In this document: in pieces, positions 43,940 to 55,466 of the stretch | How positions within the stretch are numbered: the first letter of the stretch is position 1 | Layout of the letters: each line of letters opens with the position of its first letter | Assembly (NCBI RefSeq): GCF_002878395.1 | Contig: NC_061118.1 | Span: 91,725,875 to 91,789,874 of the forward strand | Length of the DNA stretch: 64,000 nucleotides | From: Capsicum annuum | Lineage: Eukaryota > Streptophyta > Magnoliopsida > Solanales > Solanaceae | Direction of reading: 5' to 3' | Program-made: the position numbers and the translations under genes | The notes under the pieces: model-generated | Database searches by the model: none | Seen by the model: only the letters and a program-made list of their open reading frames with translations | Told to the model about the DNA's origin: nothing

Positions 43940-44852
43940 TTCTTTTCATTCTATTTTGATGGTGAATGAATTTCTTGAGGTCTTCCCTCATGATCTTTCT
44001 ATTATTCCTCCTAAGAGGGAGATTGATTTTGGGATAGATCTTGTTTCAAACACTCATTCTTTTTCTATTCTCCCTATAGGATGGTTCCTGCTGAGTTGAA
44101 GGAGATTAAGAAGAAATTAAAGGATATTTTAGACAAGGGTTTCATCCATCCTAGTATGTCTCTACGGGGTGTACCAGTTTTATTCGTGTGTAAGAAGGAT
44201 GGTTTCCTTCAGATATGTATTGATTATGGACAACTGAATAAGGTGATAGTAAAGAATAAGTACCCTTTTCTAAGATAGATAATTTGTTTGATCAACTTCA
44301 GGGTACAAAGATTTTCTCTAAGACTGATCTTCAATTTGGGTATCATCGGTTCAATTTTAGGGATGCAGATATCCCTAAGACTGCCTTCTGTACTCTGTAT
44401 GGGCATTTTGAGTTCTTGGTTATGTCTTTTAGGTGGACCAATACCCCTGCAACATTTATAGACTTGATAAATAAGGTCTTTCATTAGTTTTGGGATTCAT
44501 TTTTTACTATCTTTATAGATGATATTCTAGTGTACTCTAAGAGTAAGGTGGATTATGCCTATCATATTCGTGTTGTATTATAGACCCTGAAAGATCATTA
44601 GTTATATTCCAAATATTTGAAATATGAATTTTGGTTGAACGCTGTCAGTTTTTTTGGTCATGTCATTTCTAGTGAAGGGATCATGGTGGATCTGTAGGAA
44701 GTTACAGTGGTTAAGAGGTGGCCTAGACCCATAACTCCAACTGTTATTCAGAGCTTCCTAGGTTTAGCTGGCTATTAGAGGAGGTTTATGGAGAGTTTTT
44801 TGACTATATATTCCCCATTGACAATGTTGTCTCAGAAAAAGGTAAAGTTCTT
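43940..44852 (+). pseudogene. R8 reverse transcriptase (broken)
   Basis: [12 protein letters not shown] (44010), [15 protein letters not shown] (44081), [16 protein letters not shown] (44221), then a one-base deletion near 44275, [20 protein letters not shown] (44281), [18 protein letters not shown], the polymerase box [12 protein letters not shown] (44508-44545), [19 protein letters not shown] and SFLGLAGY. The catalytic Asp pair is present. Several TAG/TAA codons (for example 44485, 44581, 44695) break it. Confidence 0.88.
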
Positions 44853-45210
44853 ATGTTTGCATTGAAAATTTGGTGTCTCTATCTATATGGTGTGCATGTG
44901 GATATCTATTCTAGTCATAAGAGCCTGCACTATGTGTTTACTTAGAAAGACCTTAACCTTGGCCAAAGGAAATAGATTGAGCTACTTAAGGATTCTGACA
45001 TGAGTCTTCACTACTATCCAGGTAAAGATAATATGGTTGCTGATGCTCTTAGCAAGTTATCCATGAGAAATTTGGTTTACATGGATAAAGGAAAGCAGGA
45101 GTTGGTGAAACATGTTCACCGTTTGGCTAGCATTGGAGTTTTCCTCTAGGACTCTGAGGATGGTCGTGTATTTGTTTAGGATGTGGTGAAATTATCCCTG
45201 GGTGCTAAGG
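44853..45210 (+). pseudogene. R8 RNase H, N-terminal half deleted
   Basis: The sequence goes directly from SQKKVKFL to MFALKIW. In R3 the same two blocks are about 85 codons apart and bracket the CDAS...VLMQ...YASRQLK part of RNase H. That segment is therefore missing in R8. The remainder is clear: YLYGVHVDIYSSHKSLHYV, QIELLKDSDMSLHYYPGKD, NMVADALSKLS. The deletion removes RNase H active-site residues. Confidence 0.85.
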
Positions 45211-45299
45211 TAAAGGGAAACAAGTGTTGGATCCTGTATTGATGAGGATCAAGGGTGATGTGGGTAGGCAAAAGGTCATAGCCTTTGAGATTAGTGGTG

Positions 45300-46640
45300 A
45301 TGGTACCTTACGGTACTAAGGGAGGTTATGTATTCCCAACATGGATGGATTGAGAGAAAGTAACTTGGCGGAGGCACATGAGTCATGCTATTTTATTTGT
45401 CCTGGTTTGACTAAAATCTATCTTAACCTCAAGGAGATGTATTGGTGGAACAATTTAAAATAAGATGTGGCTAGTTTTGTGGCTAAGTGCATGGTGTGTG
45501 AACGCATGAAAGTTGAGCATGTGAGGCTCGAAGGATTGTACCAACAAATTGAGTTTCCTATTTTAAAGTGGGAGCTATTAAATATGGCTTTCATTACCAA
45601 TCTTCCTCGATCTCAGAATCAATTTGATTCTGTATGGGTCATCGTTGATAGGATGACAAAGTCTGCTCACTTCTGCCAGTACGGACAAATTTTTTGGCAG
45701 AAGATTATGCAAGGTTGTACCTCTATGAGATAGTGAAGTTGCATGGGGTGCCTATTTCTATCATCTCAGATCATGGTACATAATCATCATTGAACTTTTA
45801 GTGGTTGTTCAGAATAATTTGAGGACCAAGGTGAGTCTTAATACATCTTTCAACCCACGGTTAGATTGGTAAGCGAAAAGGACTATCCAGACATTAGAGG
45901 ACATGCTTTAAGCTTGCGTTATTAACTATGGTGGTAGTTGGGTTGAGCATTTTCCTCTTACAAAGTTTTTCTATAATAATAGCTACCACTCTAGCAGTGG
46001 AATGGCTCCATTTGAGGCATTGTAAGGTAGGAGTTGTAGATTTCTTATTGGGTGGTTCGAGGTTGGTGAGGTAGAGATGTCTGTCCAGAATTTGATTCAC
46101 CAAGCCATAGAGAAGGTGAAGGAGATTCGGTATAGACTTAAGGCTGCCCAAAGCGACTAAAAGTCCTATCCGAATATGAGGTAAAGGAACTTAGAATTTG
46201 AGATTGGGGGATAGGATGTTCTTGAAGGTGTCTCCCATGATGGGAGTGATGTGGTTTGGGAAGAAAAGAAAGCTTAGTCCCCAGTATGTTGGTCCATACT
46301 TGGTGTTGAGAAGGGTTTGCAATGTTGCATATGAGTTGGAGTTTTCTTCTAGATTGAGCTCCATTCACCCGATGTTCTATGTTTCTATGTTGAGAAAGTG
46401 TGTGGGTGATTCATCGCAGATTGTACCTATCAAGGATATTGGTATTTTATATTTCTTATATTATTTGGAGGTCCTGGTTGAAATCTTTGATCGGTAGGTT
46501 CGTTAGTTACGTACTAAAGATGTAGCATCGGTGAAGGTTCTATGGAGAAACCACAAGGTTAAAGAGTCAACATGGGAAGCTGAAGAGGATATAAAGTCCA
46601 AGTATCCATTCCTATTTCTCGTTTTGAAAAATCGTACTTA
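45300..46640 (+). pseudogene. R8 integrase (broken, catalytic residues changed)
   Basis: The zinc-finger end is VASFVAKCMVCERMKVEH (45465-45520). The core starts WELLNMAFITNLPRS (45570): where R3 and R7 have NMDF, R8 has NMAF, so the first catalytic Asp is Ala. ISIISDHGT keeps the second Asp. Near 45880 the Glu of the family's QAERTIQ is Lys (AKRTIQTLED). The tail has KRKLSPQYVGPYLVLRRV and LSSIHPMFYVSMLRK (46260-46400). Frames change near 45690, 46200 and 46500. Confidence 0.85.
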
Positions 46641-46800
46641 AGGTATGTGTTGTTCTTAACATCTTTGTTTTCTAACTTAGTTAAAGGTAAGAGTGGATTT
46701 TGAATTCGTTGGTAATCTATTTTTTTATCTTAGAGGTAAGCGTAGGGGTGTTTAATCATGCTAGTCACTACTTTATCCCATAATTTGAGAATGAATTATC

Positions 46801-46815
46801 CAAGAGGGAGAGAAT
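46801..46815 (+). promoter_or_regulatory. R8 polypurine tract
   Basis: caagagggagagaat directly before the 3' LTR start. It resembles the R10 tract (complement of attctcccccact). Confidence 0.8.
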
Positions 46816-48653
46816 TAAAAGACCTTGGGTTTTGGCCCATGGAAATTTCCAGAGTTTTAAACTCACTGTCTTAATAATGACTTACCATACGAGTCATATA
46901 GTGTAGGTACAGGTAAGGGGACCCTAGTCATTAGGAGACTAGTGAAGGGTGGTTAGGTTTCTGCTTTGGTTATGGTTTGTGGTATGAGTCATTAGGATGG
47001 TGACAGTTTGTTTGGTCTTTCCATTAAACAAATTAATAACTTAGTTACTTAACTTGGCTTTGAGTATGAGTGCTTGAGGATAGGGTATGCGTGGTAATTT
47101 TGAGTTTTATGTTGTCTAGTGTCCAATTCATTTGGGTTATGTCTTGGTTACGATTGGACCATACCAATCGTATAGTCTGGTCACGAGTGGGGGCTAGGGA
47201 GTCATGTGGTGGACAGTGTATAGGTGTCCAACTCATTGTCTTGATGACAACTCCATGGTACAAGTCATATATTGTGGTCATGAGTCAAGTGGTCGACTTA
47301 TAACCACCTGCAGTAATTTTTACAATTTTAAGTTTAGGGCATTCTGGACATTTCCACTTTATAACTCCCTTTGATACTACGACATAAAACACCTTTGGAG
47401 GCTTCATGAACCTATTATTCTCAATCAAACACTCTCAAAATCCCACTCAAATTCTCTTTAAAGCAAGAGGCTAGGGTTTCATCAAGAAAATTAATTTAGG
47501 CTTTCAAGGGTGGTTTCTTTTCATTATCCTTGGTGTCTAAGGAAAGTTAATACTCCCAAATTGTTATTTTACAAAGATCATGTGTTTTAATGTATGCTTT
47601 TCATCATATTTTAATGGGTTGAAATAATGGTTGGGGGTTTTGGATGTTCATGGTTGAATAATGTTTCTCTAGTTTAGTTATATTCTCTTTCATGATTTCA
47701 GTATGATTTTGACATTGTAGAACGGATGTTATAGAGGATTTTGGGGTAATATAGTTTTTAAATTTATGTGCCCTCAACCTATTTGTTAAAATGCCAATGA
47801 GAATGATTTTGTAACAGATTTTGGCTACTCTTGATGTTTTTGCGTTGCATAAATGGTAATGGAACCTAAATTGGTCTAGTTGATTTTAAATGGTTTGGAA
47901 AGCCCTTGGTGGCCATGGTTTTGGTTTAATTGAAAATTTTGGAGTAAACTTAGTTTAATGGTTTTTGTATGGCATAAAAGGATAGACTTACAAGCTCTAA
48001 TCTTGGTATAACGATACCAATGGTTAATGCTTAAACAAAAGACTCCTTGGTAGATGGTTCGCATGAGTAAATAGTTCTAATATGGGATTAAAGAGGGTCG
48101 AGTAGCAAATTCATGAAAGGTGGGGGTCCCGGGGGGACTGACACTTGAAACTTATGTTTGCCAATGTGAGGGTGGTCTTAGTGATCGTGTGCATATGATG
48201 TCACACTTTATATTTTAGGAGATGTACTAGTTATCTTAGGTTCTTTTCTCCAATCGTGCGGCTAAAACACACTGGGGGTCTTTCAACAGAGGGAGCTGAA
48301 CCCATATAGCCCATGGGTGGTTTTAGGACGGTCAAGCTACTCAACCCAAGTTAAGTTTTAAATGGATGCTAAACCTGATTCCCTATCCCGGAACTACATA
48401 TATGTATATGTGTGAATACTGCTTAAGATTATTTGATTTGGTTTTGAATAATGGCATTATTTTATCTTTATCCCTAAGTACATGTTAGCATTTACTCTAC
48501 TAACCTTCTTCAAGCGTTGTATCCCCACATGATGAAGGAACCAACCACACTACCATTCCTCCTGCTCTGTGACTTATATTCAGGGATAGCTTTAAGTCAA
48601 ATTGAAGTGGTGAGCTTCCATTCTCCAGAAGACTCTATTTCATGCTATGGACC

Positions 48654-48705
<52 letters not shown>

Positions 48706-49059
48706 TTTGGAGTTTGGTTTCGGATATGGTCGGGGGATTGTCCCGATCGTATGTTACTTTATCCATGATCAGAGGCTTCGTCAGACTACTATAGTCATGG
48801 GTGGTGTCGGTATTGGTGTCATCCTTGGTATTGGTATTAGCATTGGGGTTGGAACCGGTTGGATAATTGGTTGAGGTTGTTGGATTAGGACTATAGACTT
48901 TATTTAATGTCTTTAAACTATTATTATTTTATCTTGTTATATGTTCGAAATTCATTCGACATAGGATGCAGGGCGTTATGGTTGGACATTGGGGTTATCT
49001 CTGGTCCTAGCTGGACTTGAGATGCCCGACAGGACTAGTCCTTTGTTCAGGGCGTGTCA
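46816..49059 (+). repeat. R8 3' LTR
   Basis: It matches the 5' LTR, starts taaaagacc and ends gcgtgtca. It has a long ATT microsatellite (48654-48705) where the 5' LTR has only tttttagtattttttcc. ORFs rich in Ile or Leu over that run are artefacts. Confidence 0.9.
48654..48705 (+). repeat. (ATT)n microsatellite
   Basis: About 17 uninterrupted tat/att triplets inside the R8 3' LTR only. Confidence 0.95.
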
Positions 49060-49064
49060 CTAGA
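49060..49064. repeat. R8 target-site duplication, right (ctaga)
   Basis: Second copy of ctaga, after which R7's LTR resumes with tgtcaggactaaact. Confidence 0.9.
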
Positions 49065-50414
49065 TGTCAGGACTAAACTAAGAGGTGACCCCTTACAACC
49101 TTTGGTGGCAATGTAGTTCAGGAACTCAGGTACTGTTACTAACGGTCTCTACCTAACTGATGGAGGAGTCGCCATCCCAACGTTTACTCGGTGCTAAGTA
49201 TTTTACTCCAACGGCATGACTCTAAACTATAAAATGAAACAAGAACTAATAAATGATATGCTCAATTCATGTATTTTGAAAATAACAATACATGTACAAT
49301 ATTCACTACTCAATAACATGTAAGCTAACATATGCATGATTTCCTAAGTATTGAGTGTTAATAACCTACTAGCTCTAACTAATGTGATAGATCATGATAA
49401 TATATAACACTTATCGTGGTAGGGAAAGTCATGATTAATACTCAAAAATTCAATAATTGATCATAATATGGACACTCGCAATGATCAAACATATGGAGAC
49501 TTAATTTTACAAGGAAAACATATTATCATGGTTCATAAACAAAACAAACAGAGAGAGTTAATAAAACTCATATTTGACCCAGAACCTAATACAAGGGAAA
49601 AGGGGATTTACTTGAGAATGAAGGGGTTTCTCAGGACTCAATGGGTGGAAGGAACACGTTGATCAAATCCCACATACCTAAAGGAAAATTTCTTGGAGAA
49701 CTTCTTAGAATTGAGTTTGAACTTGAAAAGACCTAGTTTCCTTGGAGAGAGGAGAAATATCACCCTTTTTGGTTTCTCTGGGTGGAATTACGACTTAATC
49801 ATGAATTTAGGGATTTTGGATCATTTTTAACACCCTTTGTGTAGCCCAAACAATGTGGGATTGGCTTTTAAAAGAGTGAGAAAATACTTAAAAGTCCTTG
49901 AGAAATCATGCAGGAAATTCCACTCCCATTCGTTACGACTCACCTCACGACTGGTCACAATTCGTAGTTTATGTCGTAACTTGAAATCATGAAGTCTTGG
50001 GTCCTTTCTATTATGACTATGACTCCCCTCTTAACGGCTCATCACGATTGATCACAAGTTTTTAGGTACATTCATAGTCTAAGACTAGATTTTAGGATAT
50101 ACACTGATGTGAGAACGAGTCCCTCCTAATGACTCATTTTCACTGGTGATGAGTCAAAGGGTGGGGTCATTATCACTAGGCTAAAACTGAGGATCCTTAT
50201 TGCTATGATGAAGAATCCTCATAACAACACATCACATCTGATAACGGGTCATAACGTGAGCCGTATCCATTGGTAACTGACTAACACTTAAGGAAAAATT
50301 TGCATAACTTTTTTTCCATGATTTTGGATTTAGGAGAAACATGTGGCATTGGAAAACTAAATTAATGGCCTAAATTTTAAGGGGTATAGAGATTGAAATC
50401 TTGGGGCTATTACA
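49065..50414 (-). repeat. R7 3' LTR, right portion
   Basis: Continuation of 38937-39734, aligning with 56271-57247 and 59365-59885 of the other LTR. It ends ggctattaca. A U3 word array of tacgact/tcgtaac type spans about 49935-50290. A TATA-like run on the minus strand is near 49868 (complement of cttttaaaag). Confidence 0.85.
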
Positions 50415-50445
50415 ATAGCTCCCCCTTGGGATTATTTGTCCCCGA
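50415..50445 (-). promoter_or_regulatory. R7 polypurine tract region
   Basis: The complement of atagctcccccttggg is a G/A-rich tract beside the 3' LTR, followed by a block like those of R3 and R10 (ttatttgtccccgaatgaa). Confidence 0.75.
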
Positions 50446-50689
50446 ATGAAATTGATTAAGTTGAAATATGTGGGGAGGTGGGGGATGATTCAGAATCTGC
50501 ACCAAACACTTATTAGCTAAAAAATGAGTTAATATCTGAATCTGAGACATGATGCATGGACCAAACTAAACTCATGAATAAATGCTATGACACGAGGACA
50601 TAGGTTGATGGACCGAGATAGAAATGAAAGAATCAATTTATTAAATAAGGAAACTCTTACCTCAAGCTGAAAGTAGGTTTGAAGAGAAA

Positions 50690-51990
50690 AGATAGGGATA
50701 CATGGCTCGTATATCTACCTCTGCTTCCCAAGTATCTTTCTCAACTGGCTAATTTCTCCATAGAACCTTTACTAAGGTGATCTCTTTGTTTCTTAGTCTA
50801 TGAATCTGGTGATCAAGGATCTCAACTGGGACTTCTTCATAAGAGAGGATATTTTCCATGCAACCTTTTCTAAAGGAACTACATATGTTGGATCACGAAT
50901 GGACTTCTTTAACAAAGGGACATAGAACACTTGGTGCACTAATGTTAACTCTACAAGAAACTCCAACTCATAGTCCACCTTCCCATATCTACTCAAAACC
51001 TTGTAAGGATCAACATAATAGGGGTTGAGCTTCCCTTTCTTTATAAACCTCTTAACTACTTTCATGGGTGAAATCTTTAAATAAACTAAATTACTAGCAT
51101 CAAACTCAAGCTTCCTTCTCCTCACACCTATATAGGATTTTTGATGGCTTTGGGCCATTTTCAACCTTTTTCCAATTAATTGAACTTTCTCCATTGCCTC
51201 ATGCACTGAATTTGGCCCTATCAAAGAAGTCTCACCAACTTCAAACCAACCAATTAAAGATCTACACCTCCTTCCATAAAGAGCCTCAAATGGAGCCATC
51301 TGAATACTTGAGTGGTAGTTGTTATTATAAGAAAACTCAATCAAAGGAAAGTAGTCATCCTAATTAGCCTTGAAATCCAGTACGCATACACTCAACATAT
51401 CCTTTAAGGTCTGAACGGTTCCCTATGCCCAACCATATCTCTGTGGGTGAAAATCCATTCTAAGATGAACTTGGGTACCAAGACCCTTCTAATAGGCCTT
51501 CAAAAAATAAGAGGTAAACTGGGTACCTCTATTTAAAATAATAGTCAAGGGGACTCCATGTAACTTCACAAACTCACCGAGATAGAGTCTAGTGTAATCC
51601 TTGGCAAATATAATGTGTTAACTGGAAAGAAATAAGTTGAATTAGTCATTCGATCCACAATGACATAAATCAAATAGTGCTGACGATGAGTACGAGGCAA
51701 CCTTGTGACAAAATCCATATTCACCACTTCCTACTTTCAAGTGAAGCTACTGAATTCCTGAAGCATACCACTAGGTATCTGGTGTTCAACCTTAACATGC
51801 TGGCAATTTGAACACCTAGCTATAAATTTCATAATATCTCTCTTCATTCCATTCCACACGTAGACTTCCCACAAGTCGCGGTACAATCTAGTAGCTCCTG
51901 GATGAATAGAATACCGAGAACCATGAGCTTCTTCCAATATCCTCTACTTCAAATCATGCATATTCAAAACACATAATCTACCCTGACAGC
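50690..51990 (-). pseudogene. R7 integrase (broken)
   Basis: The zinc finger is well kept at 51937-51737: HGSRYSIHPG and FIARCSNCQHVKVEH. The core begins with NMDFV (about 51715), first catalytic Asp present. Near 51430, in the Glu position (family QAERT), the codon is TAG. From 51344 to 50793 a clean frame gives MIEFSYNNNYHSS, FEALYGRRCRSL, NLVYLKISPM, NPYYVDPYKVL and LLKKSIRDP. The last part toward 50690 is out of frame. Confidence 0.85.
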
Positions 51991-52229
51991 AAAGAATTCC
52001 ATCTCCTCCTTAGGATAAAACCTCAACCTTCTGATCCCAGACCGCCTTCTTTAACTTAAACAAGGTCGGGTCACTATATTGCTTTACGCTTACTTTGGAA
52101 ACCAAAGAGGATTTGAAACCATTCTGAACCCATACACTACCTTTGACCAAATCAACAAATCAAACTCCCAACCTAACAAGCTGATGAACCTCACAAACTA
52201 ACTCTTTTATTTCATCCTCAAAATGAGCA

Positions 52230-52870
52230 ACACTTTCCATAAATAATCTACTAAGGGCGTCTGCCATAACATTGGTTTAACCTCGATGATACAAGAAACA
52301 CATATCATAATCCTTCAATAGTTTTAGCCACCTTTACTGACGAAGATTTTGATCATTCTGGGTAAACACATACTGAAGACTCTTGTAATAAGTATATATC
52401 AACATAAACCCCATAAAGGTAATTCCTATAAATATTAAAGGCAAAAACCACTGCTGCCAACTCAAGATAATGAGTCGGGTAGTTCTTCTCAGAAGGTTTG
52501 AGCTGTCAAGAGGCATATACTATAACCTTGCCTCATTGCATCAATACACAACTAAGCCCAACCCTAGAAGCATCGTGATAAACCATGAAACCCTCTGAAC
52601 CTTCTAGTAGTTTTTCATCTCGAGAAAAATCTTCTCGCAAGAATCAAACGAGTGAAATTTAACCTTCTTCTAAGGCAATATAGACATGGGAGAAGAAATA
52701 GAAGAAAATCCTTTAACAAACCATCTATAGTAACCTGCTAAACCCAAGAAACTCTTGACATTTGATGGAGAGATAGGTCTAGGACAGTTTCTTACTGCTT
52801 CAGACTTTTGAGGATCAACCCAAATGCCTTCACTGTATATAATGTTACCAAGGAAAGCGACTAATTTCAA
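52230..52870 (-). pseudogene. R7 RNase H and RT end (broken)
   Basis: 52870-52670 reads [38 protein letters not shown]. Below it come fragments of the RNase H region (EGFMVYHDASRVGL-type near 52580, [11 protein letters not shown] near 52500, the hydrophobic FAFNIYR near 52430). The RT frame of 53293 persists down to the zinc finger at 51737, broken only by nonsense codons and local losses. Confidence 0.78.
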
Positions 52871-52899
52871 CCAAAATATGGACTTATTAAACTTAGCAA

Positions 52900-53610
52900 A
52901 TAACTAATGTTCTTTGAGAGTCTACAAAACAATCCTCAAATGGTCTCCGTGCTCACCCTCAGTATCAGAGTAGACGAGAATGTCATCTATAAAGACTATG
53001 ATGAAGATGTCTAAGTACTACTTGAACACTCTGTTTATGAGGTTTATAAAAGCTGTAGGATCATTTTTTAGTCCAAAATACGTAAGTACAAATTCAAAGT
53101 GACCATACCGAGTTATAAAAGATGTTTTTAAAATGTTGTAATTTTTGAATATTAGCTGATGATAGCCAGATCTGAGGTCTATTTTAAAAAAATAGTCTGC
53201 TCCTTGAAGTTGGTCGAACAAGTCATCAATCCCGGGAGTAGGATACTTATTCTTGATTATGACCTTTTTCAACTGATAATAGTTAATGCACATTCTGAGA
53301 GAACTATTTCTTGCGCATGAAAAGAACTAGAGCACCCCATGGAGAGAATCTAGGCCTAATAAAACCCTTATCTAGGAGGTTCTTCAACTGCTCTTTCAAT
53401 TCCTTAATCCCAGTTGGAGACATTCTGTAAGGTGGAATTGTAATAGGCTGGGTATCTGCAAGGAGATCTATTCATAAGTCGATTTCCCTCTCAAGAGAAA
53501 CTCCAAAAAATATTTGGGAAATACTTTTAGAAACTTATTTACTACTAGAACTGACCCAAGTCTTAGAGTTTCGGACTTTGAGTCCTTGACTCAAAAAAGA
53601 TAATAGATTC
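52900..53610 (-). pseudogene. R7 reverse transcriptase (broken)
   Basis: MCINYYQLKKVIIKNKYPTP, DDLFDQLQGADYFFKIDLRSG and YGHFEFVLTYFGLKNDPTAF (53293-53018), then the polymerase box FIDDILVY at about 52978-53000. The N-terminal [12 protein letters not shown] block is near 53410. The catalytic Asp pair is intact. Confidence 0.87.
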
Positions 53611-53739
53611 ACTTGGAGATCATCTTTCTTGACTAAGGTAGGAGACAAATTAACCTATAGGCACTGAGGTACTAATCCTCCATTATATAAATGGTTCATT
53701 GGGTAACTAAAACTGGACTATTCTATTTTAATAGTCAAC

Positions 53740-54100
53740 TAAGGCATAACAAGAGTGAAGCCAATCCATGCCAATAATGACATCAAAATTAGTCATCTTT
53801 AATTCTATAAGATTGACGGAGGTAACTTTTTAGGATACTGTGAGTTAGAAATTTTTGTATGCCCATTTGATATGACTGAACTACTGACTGAAGTAGAAAT
53901 TGAGAAGGGATCTACTAGGATTTTGGGACTAACGCCAAAATCTATTGCTATATAGTGAGTTATGAATGAAAGTGTAGATTCAGAATCAAATAAGATATAC
54001 ACATAAAAGTGAAAGATTTTCAATACACCAGTAACAACATCAGGCAAACCCTCTTGATCTTGGAGAGTCTGAAGGGCATAAAGTCAATTTTGGTGTTGTC
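53740..54100 (-). pseudogene. R7 aspartic protease (broken)
   Basis: YVYILFDSESTLSFITHYIA near 54000-53950 occupies the active site, with Glu in place of the Gly of D-S-G. ASN-FDVIIGMD-like residues follow near 53780. It lies between gag and RT. Confidence 0.75.
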
Positions 54101-54189
54101 CGTTGGTTGCATTAGAAATAGGACCCTGCTGAGTAGGACAACCTACTAGAGCTGATGAGAAGTTAGACTCACCTTATTGACAATCATTT

Positions 54190-55255
54190 CTATCCCTTTG
54201 TGAAACTGTGGGGCACTCTCTTATCTAGTGATCTAACTTTCCATACCGAAAACAAATATTGCTACCTACTATGTACTCACTCTTATACTTTTTACCACAT
54301 CTCCTGCTAACTGAGTTAGGGTGACCACTATTCGTACTCTCCTAGGAAATAGAGCTTGGTTCTTTATCACGGGCATCCTTATGAACTTAGGTAATGGGGT
54401 GCTATCACATGATGGGGATGGGGCTAACGATTTCTAGCGGGACTAAGAATGATTCCCACCATGTGACCTCTATTGAGAGAAATTAAAACTACTAGTCCTA
54501 GCCCTTTATTTTCTCCGTCCTTCTCTTTGAGCTTCTCTTCCTTAATATTTTAAGCATGGACTATTAATCTAGAGAGGTCTATCTCCTTAATCAACATAGT
54601 TATCCCGTGCTCCTTAACTACATCCTTTGAAATACCAGACAAAAACTTACTCATCGTGCCCTAGAATCAACCACCATATTCGGAGCATACCTCACCAACT
54701 AATTATATTTGAGTGAATACTCCTTAATACTCATATTGCTCTACTTAAATTTGATAAACTCCTGCACCATAGCTTTTCTCAACTCTAGCGAGAAAAACCT
54801 ATCCAGAAAAGCGATAGAAAAATCATCCCACTCCACTGGCCCTGCATCAATACCTCTTAATTATTTCCACTACTTAAATCAAGTATGATCCACTTCTTGA
54901 AATTGGTAAGCAGCTACTCAGCACGTCCACTAAAAGTGTCATCCATAATGTCAGTCACTTTCTGAACACTGTCTAGGAACTCCTGCGGATCCTCCTTAGA
55001 CATGGACCCAAAGAGCATCGAAGGATTCATAAAAGTAAAATACCAAATTCTAATTTCCGCCATATTCACTAGTGGGTTAGCTGGGGCAACAACCTATTGG
55101 TTATTCTGGACAGCCATGGATTGGTATATCGTTGTGAAAGCATCCATAAATTCAGCATGAGAAACCTACTTATTTTAGGGGTCTTCCTGAACTAGCGGGG
55201 GTTCTGGCCGATCCCCATTCCTTCTTCTGTTTGCCTTTCTGGAGTCATTTTCTGT
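54190..55255 (-). pseudogene. R7 gag (broken)
   Basis: The start is probably the ATG near 55252 (MTPERQT in one frame). A decayed gag domain spans 55050-54600. The zinc knuckle lies near 54260-54230 (ICFRYGKLDH, one Cys lost to Tyr). Heavily broken by stops and frame changes. Confidence 0.7.
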
Positions 55256-55450
55256 AAATGGTTAGAGGACAATTTAGAAATAGAAGTTTAATGGAGCTTG
55301 CACTCCATCACACGGGATGAATAATGAAAGAAGTGTAACATTCATAAATGTTTCATAGCCTCTTTCCAATAAGTGTGGCACGATGCATACCCATGAACAA
55401 GACTCTAATTAATGTGGCTTTCGGACACCTTTGTACACTTTAAACTTTAT

Positions 55451-55462
55451 GCTCTGCTATAA
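55451..55462 (-). promoter_or_regulatory. R7 primer-binding site, decayed
   Basis: gctctgctataa (plus strand) matches 9 of 12 bases of the complement of the initiator-Met-type site and lies four bases from the 5' LTR, as in R3. Confidence 0.75.
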
Positions 55463-55466
55463 AGTT

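Larger units (their letters stand above)
39735..49059 (+). mobile_element. R8: complete but dead Ty3/gypsy element inside R7's LTR
   Basis: This 9.3 kb plus-strand element has LTRs 39735-41956 and 46816-49059, and identical flanking ctaga duplications (39730-39734, 49060-49064). It has a decayed primer site, gag and pol in order, and a polypurine tract at 46801-46815. Both LTRs start TAAAA instead of TG. Pol is disabled by many stops, a deletion in RNase H and loss of integrase catalytic residues. Confidence 0.92.

Noticed and set aside
48517..48874. Two overlapping plus-strand ORFs rich in Ile or Leu
   Set aside because: They are translations of the ATT microsatellite inside R8's LTR; the partner LTR has no such frame.
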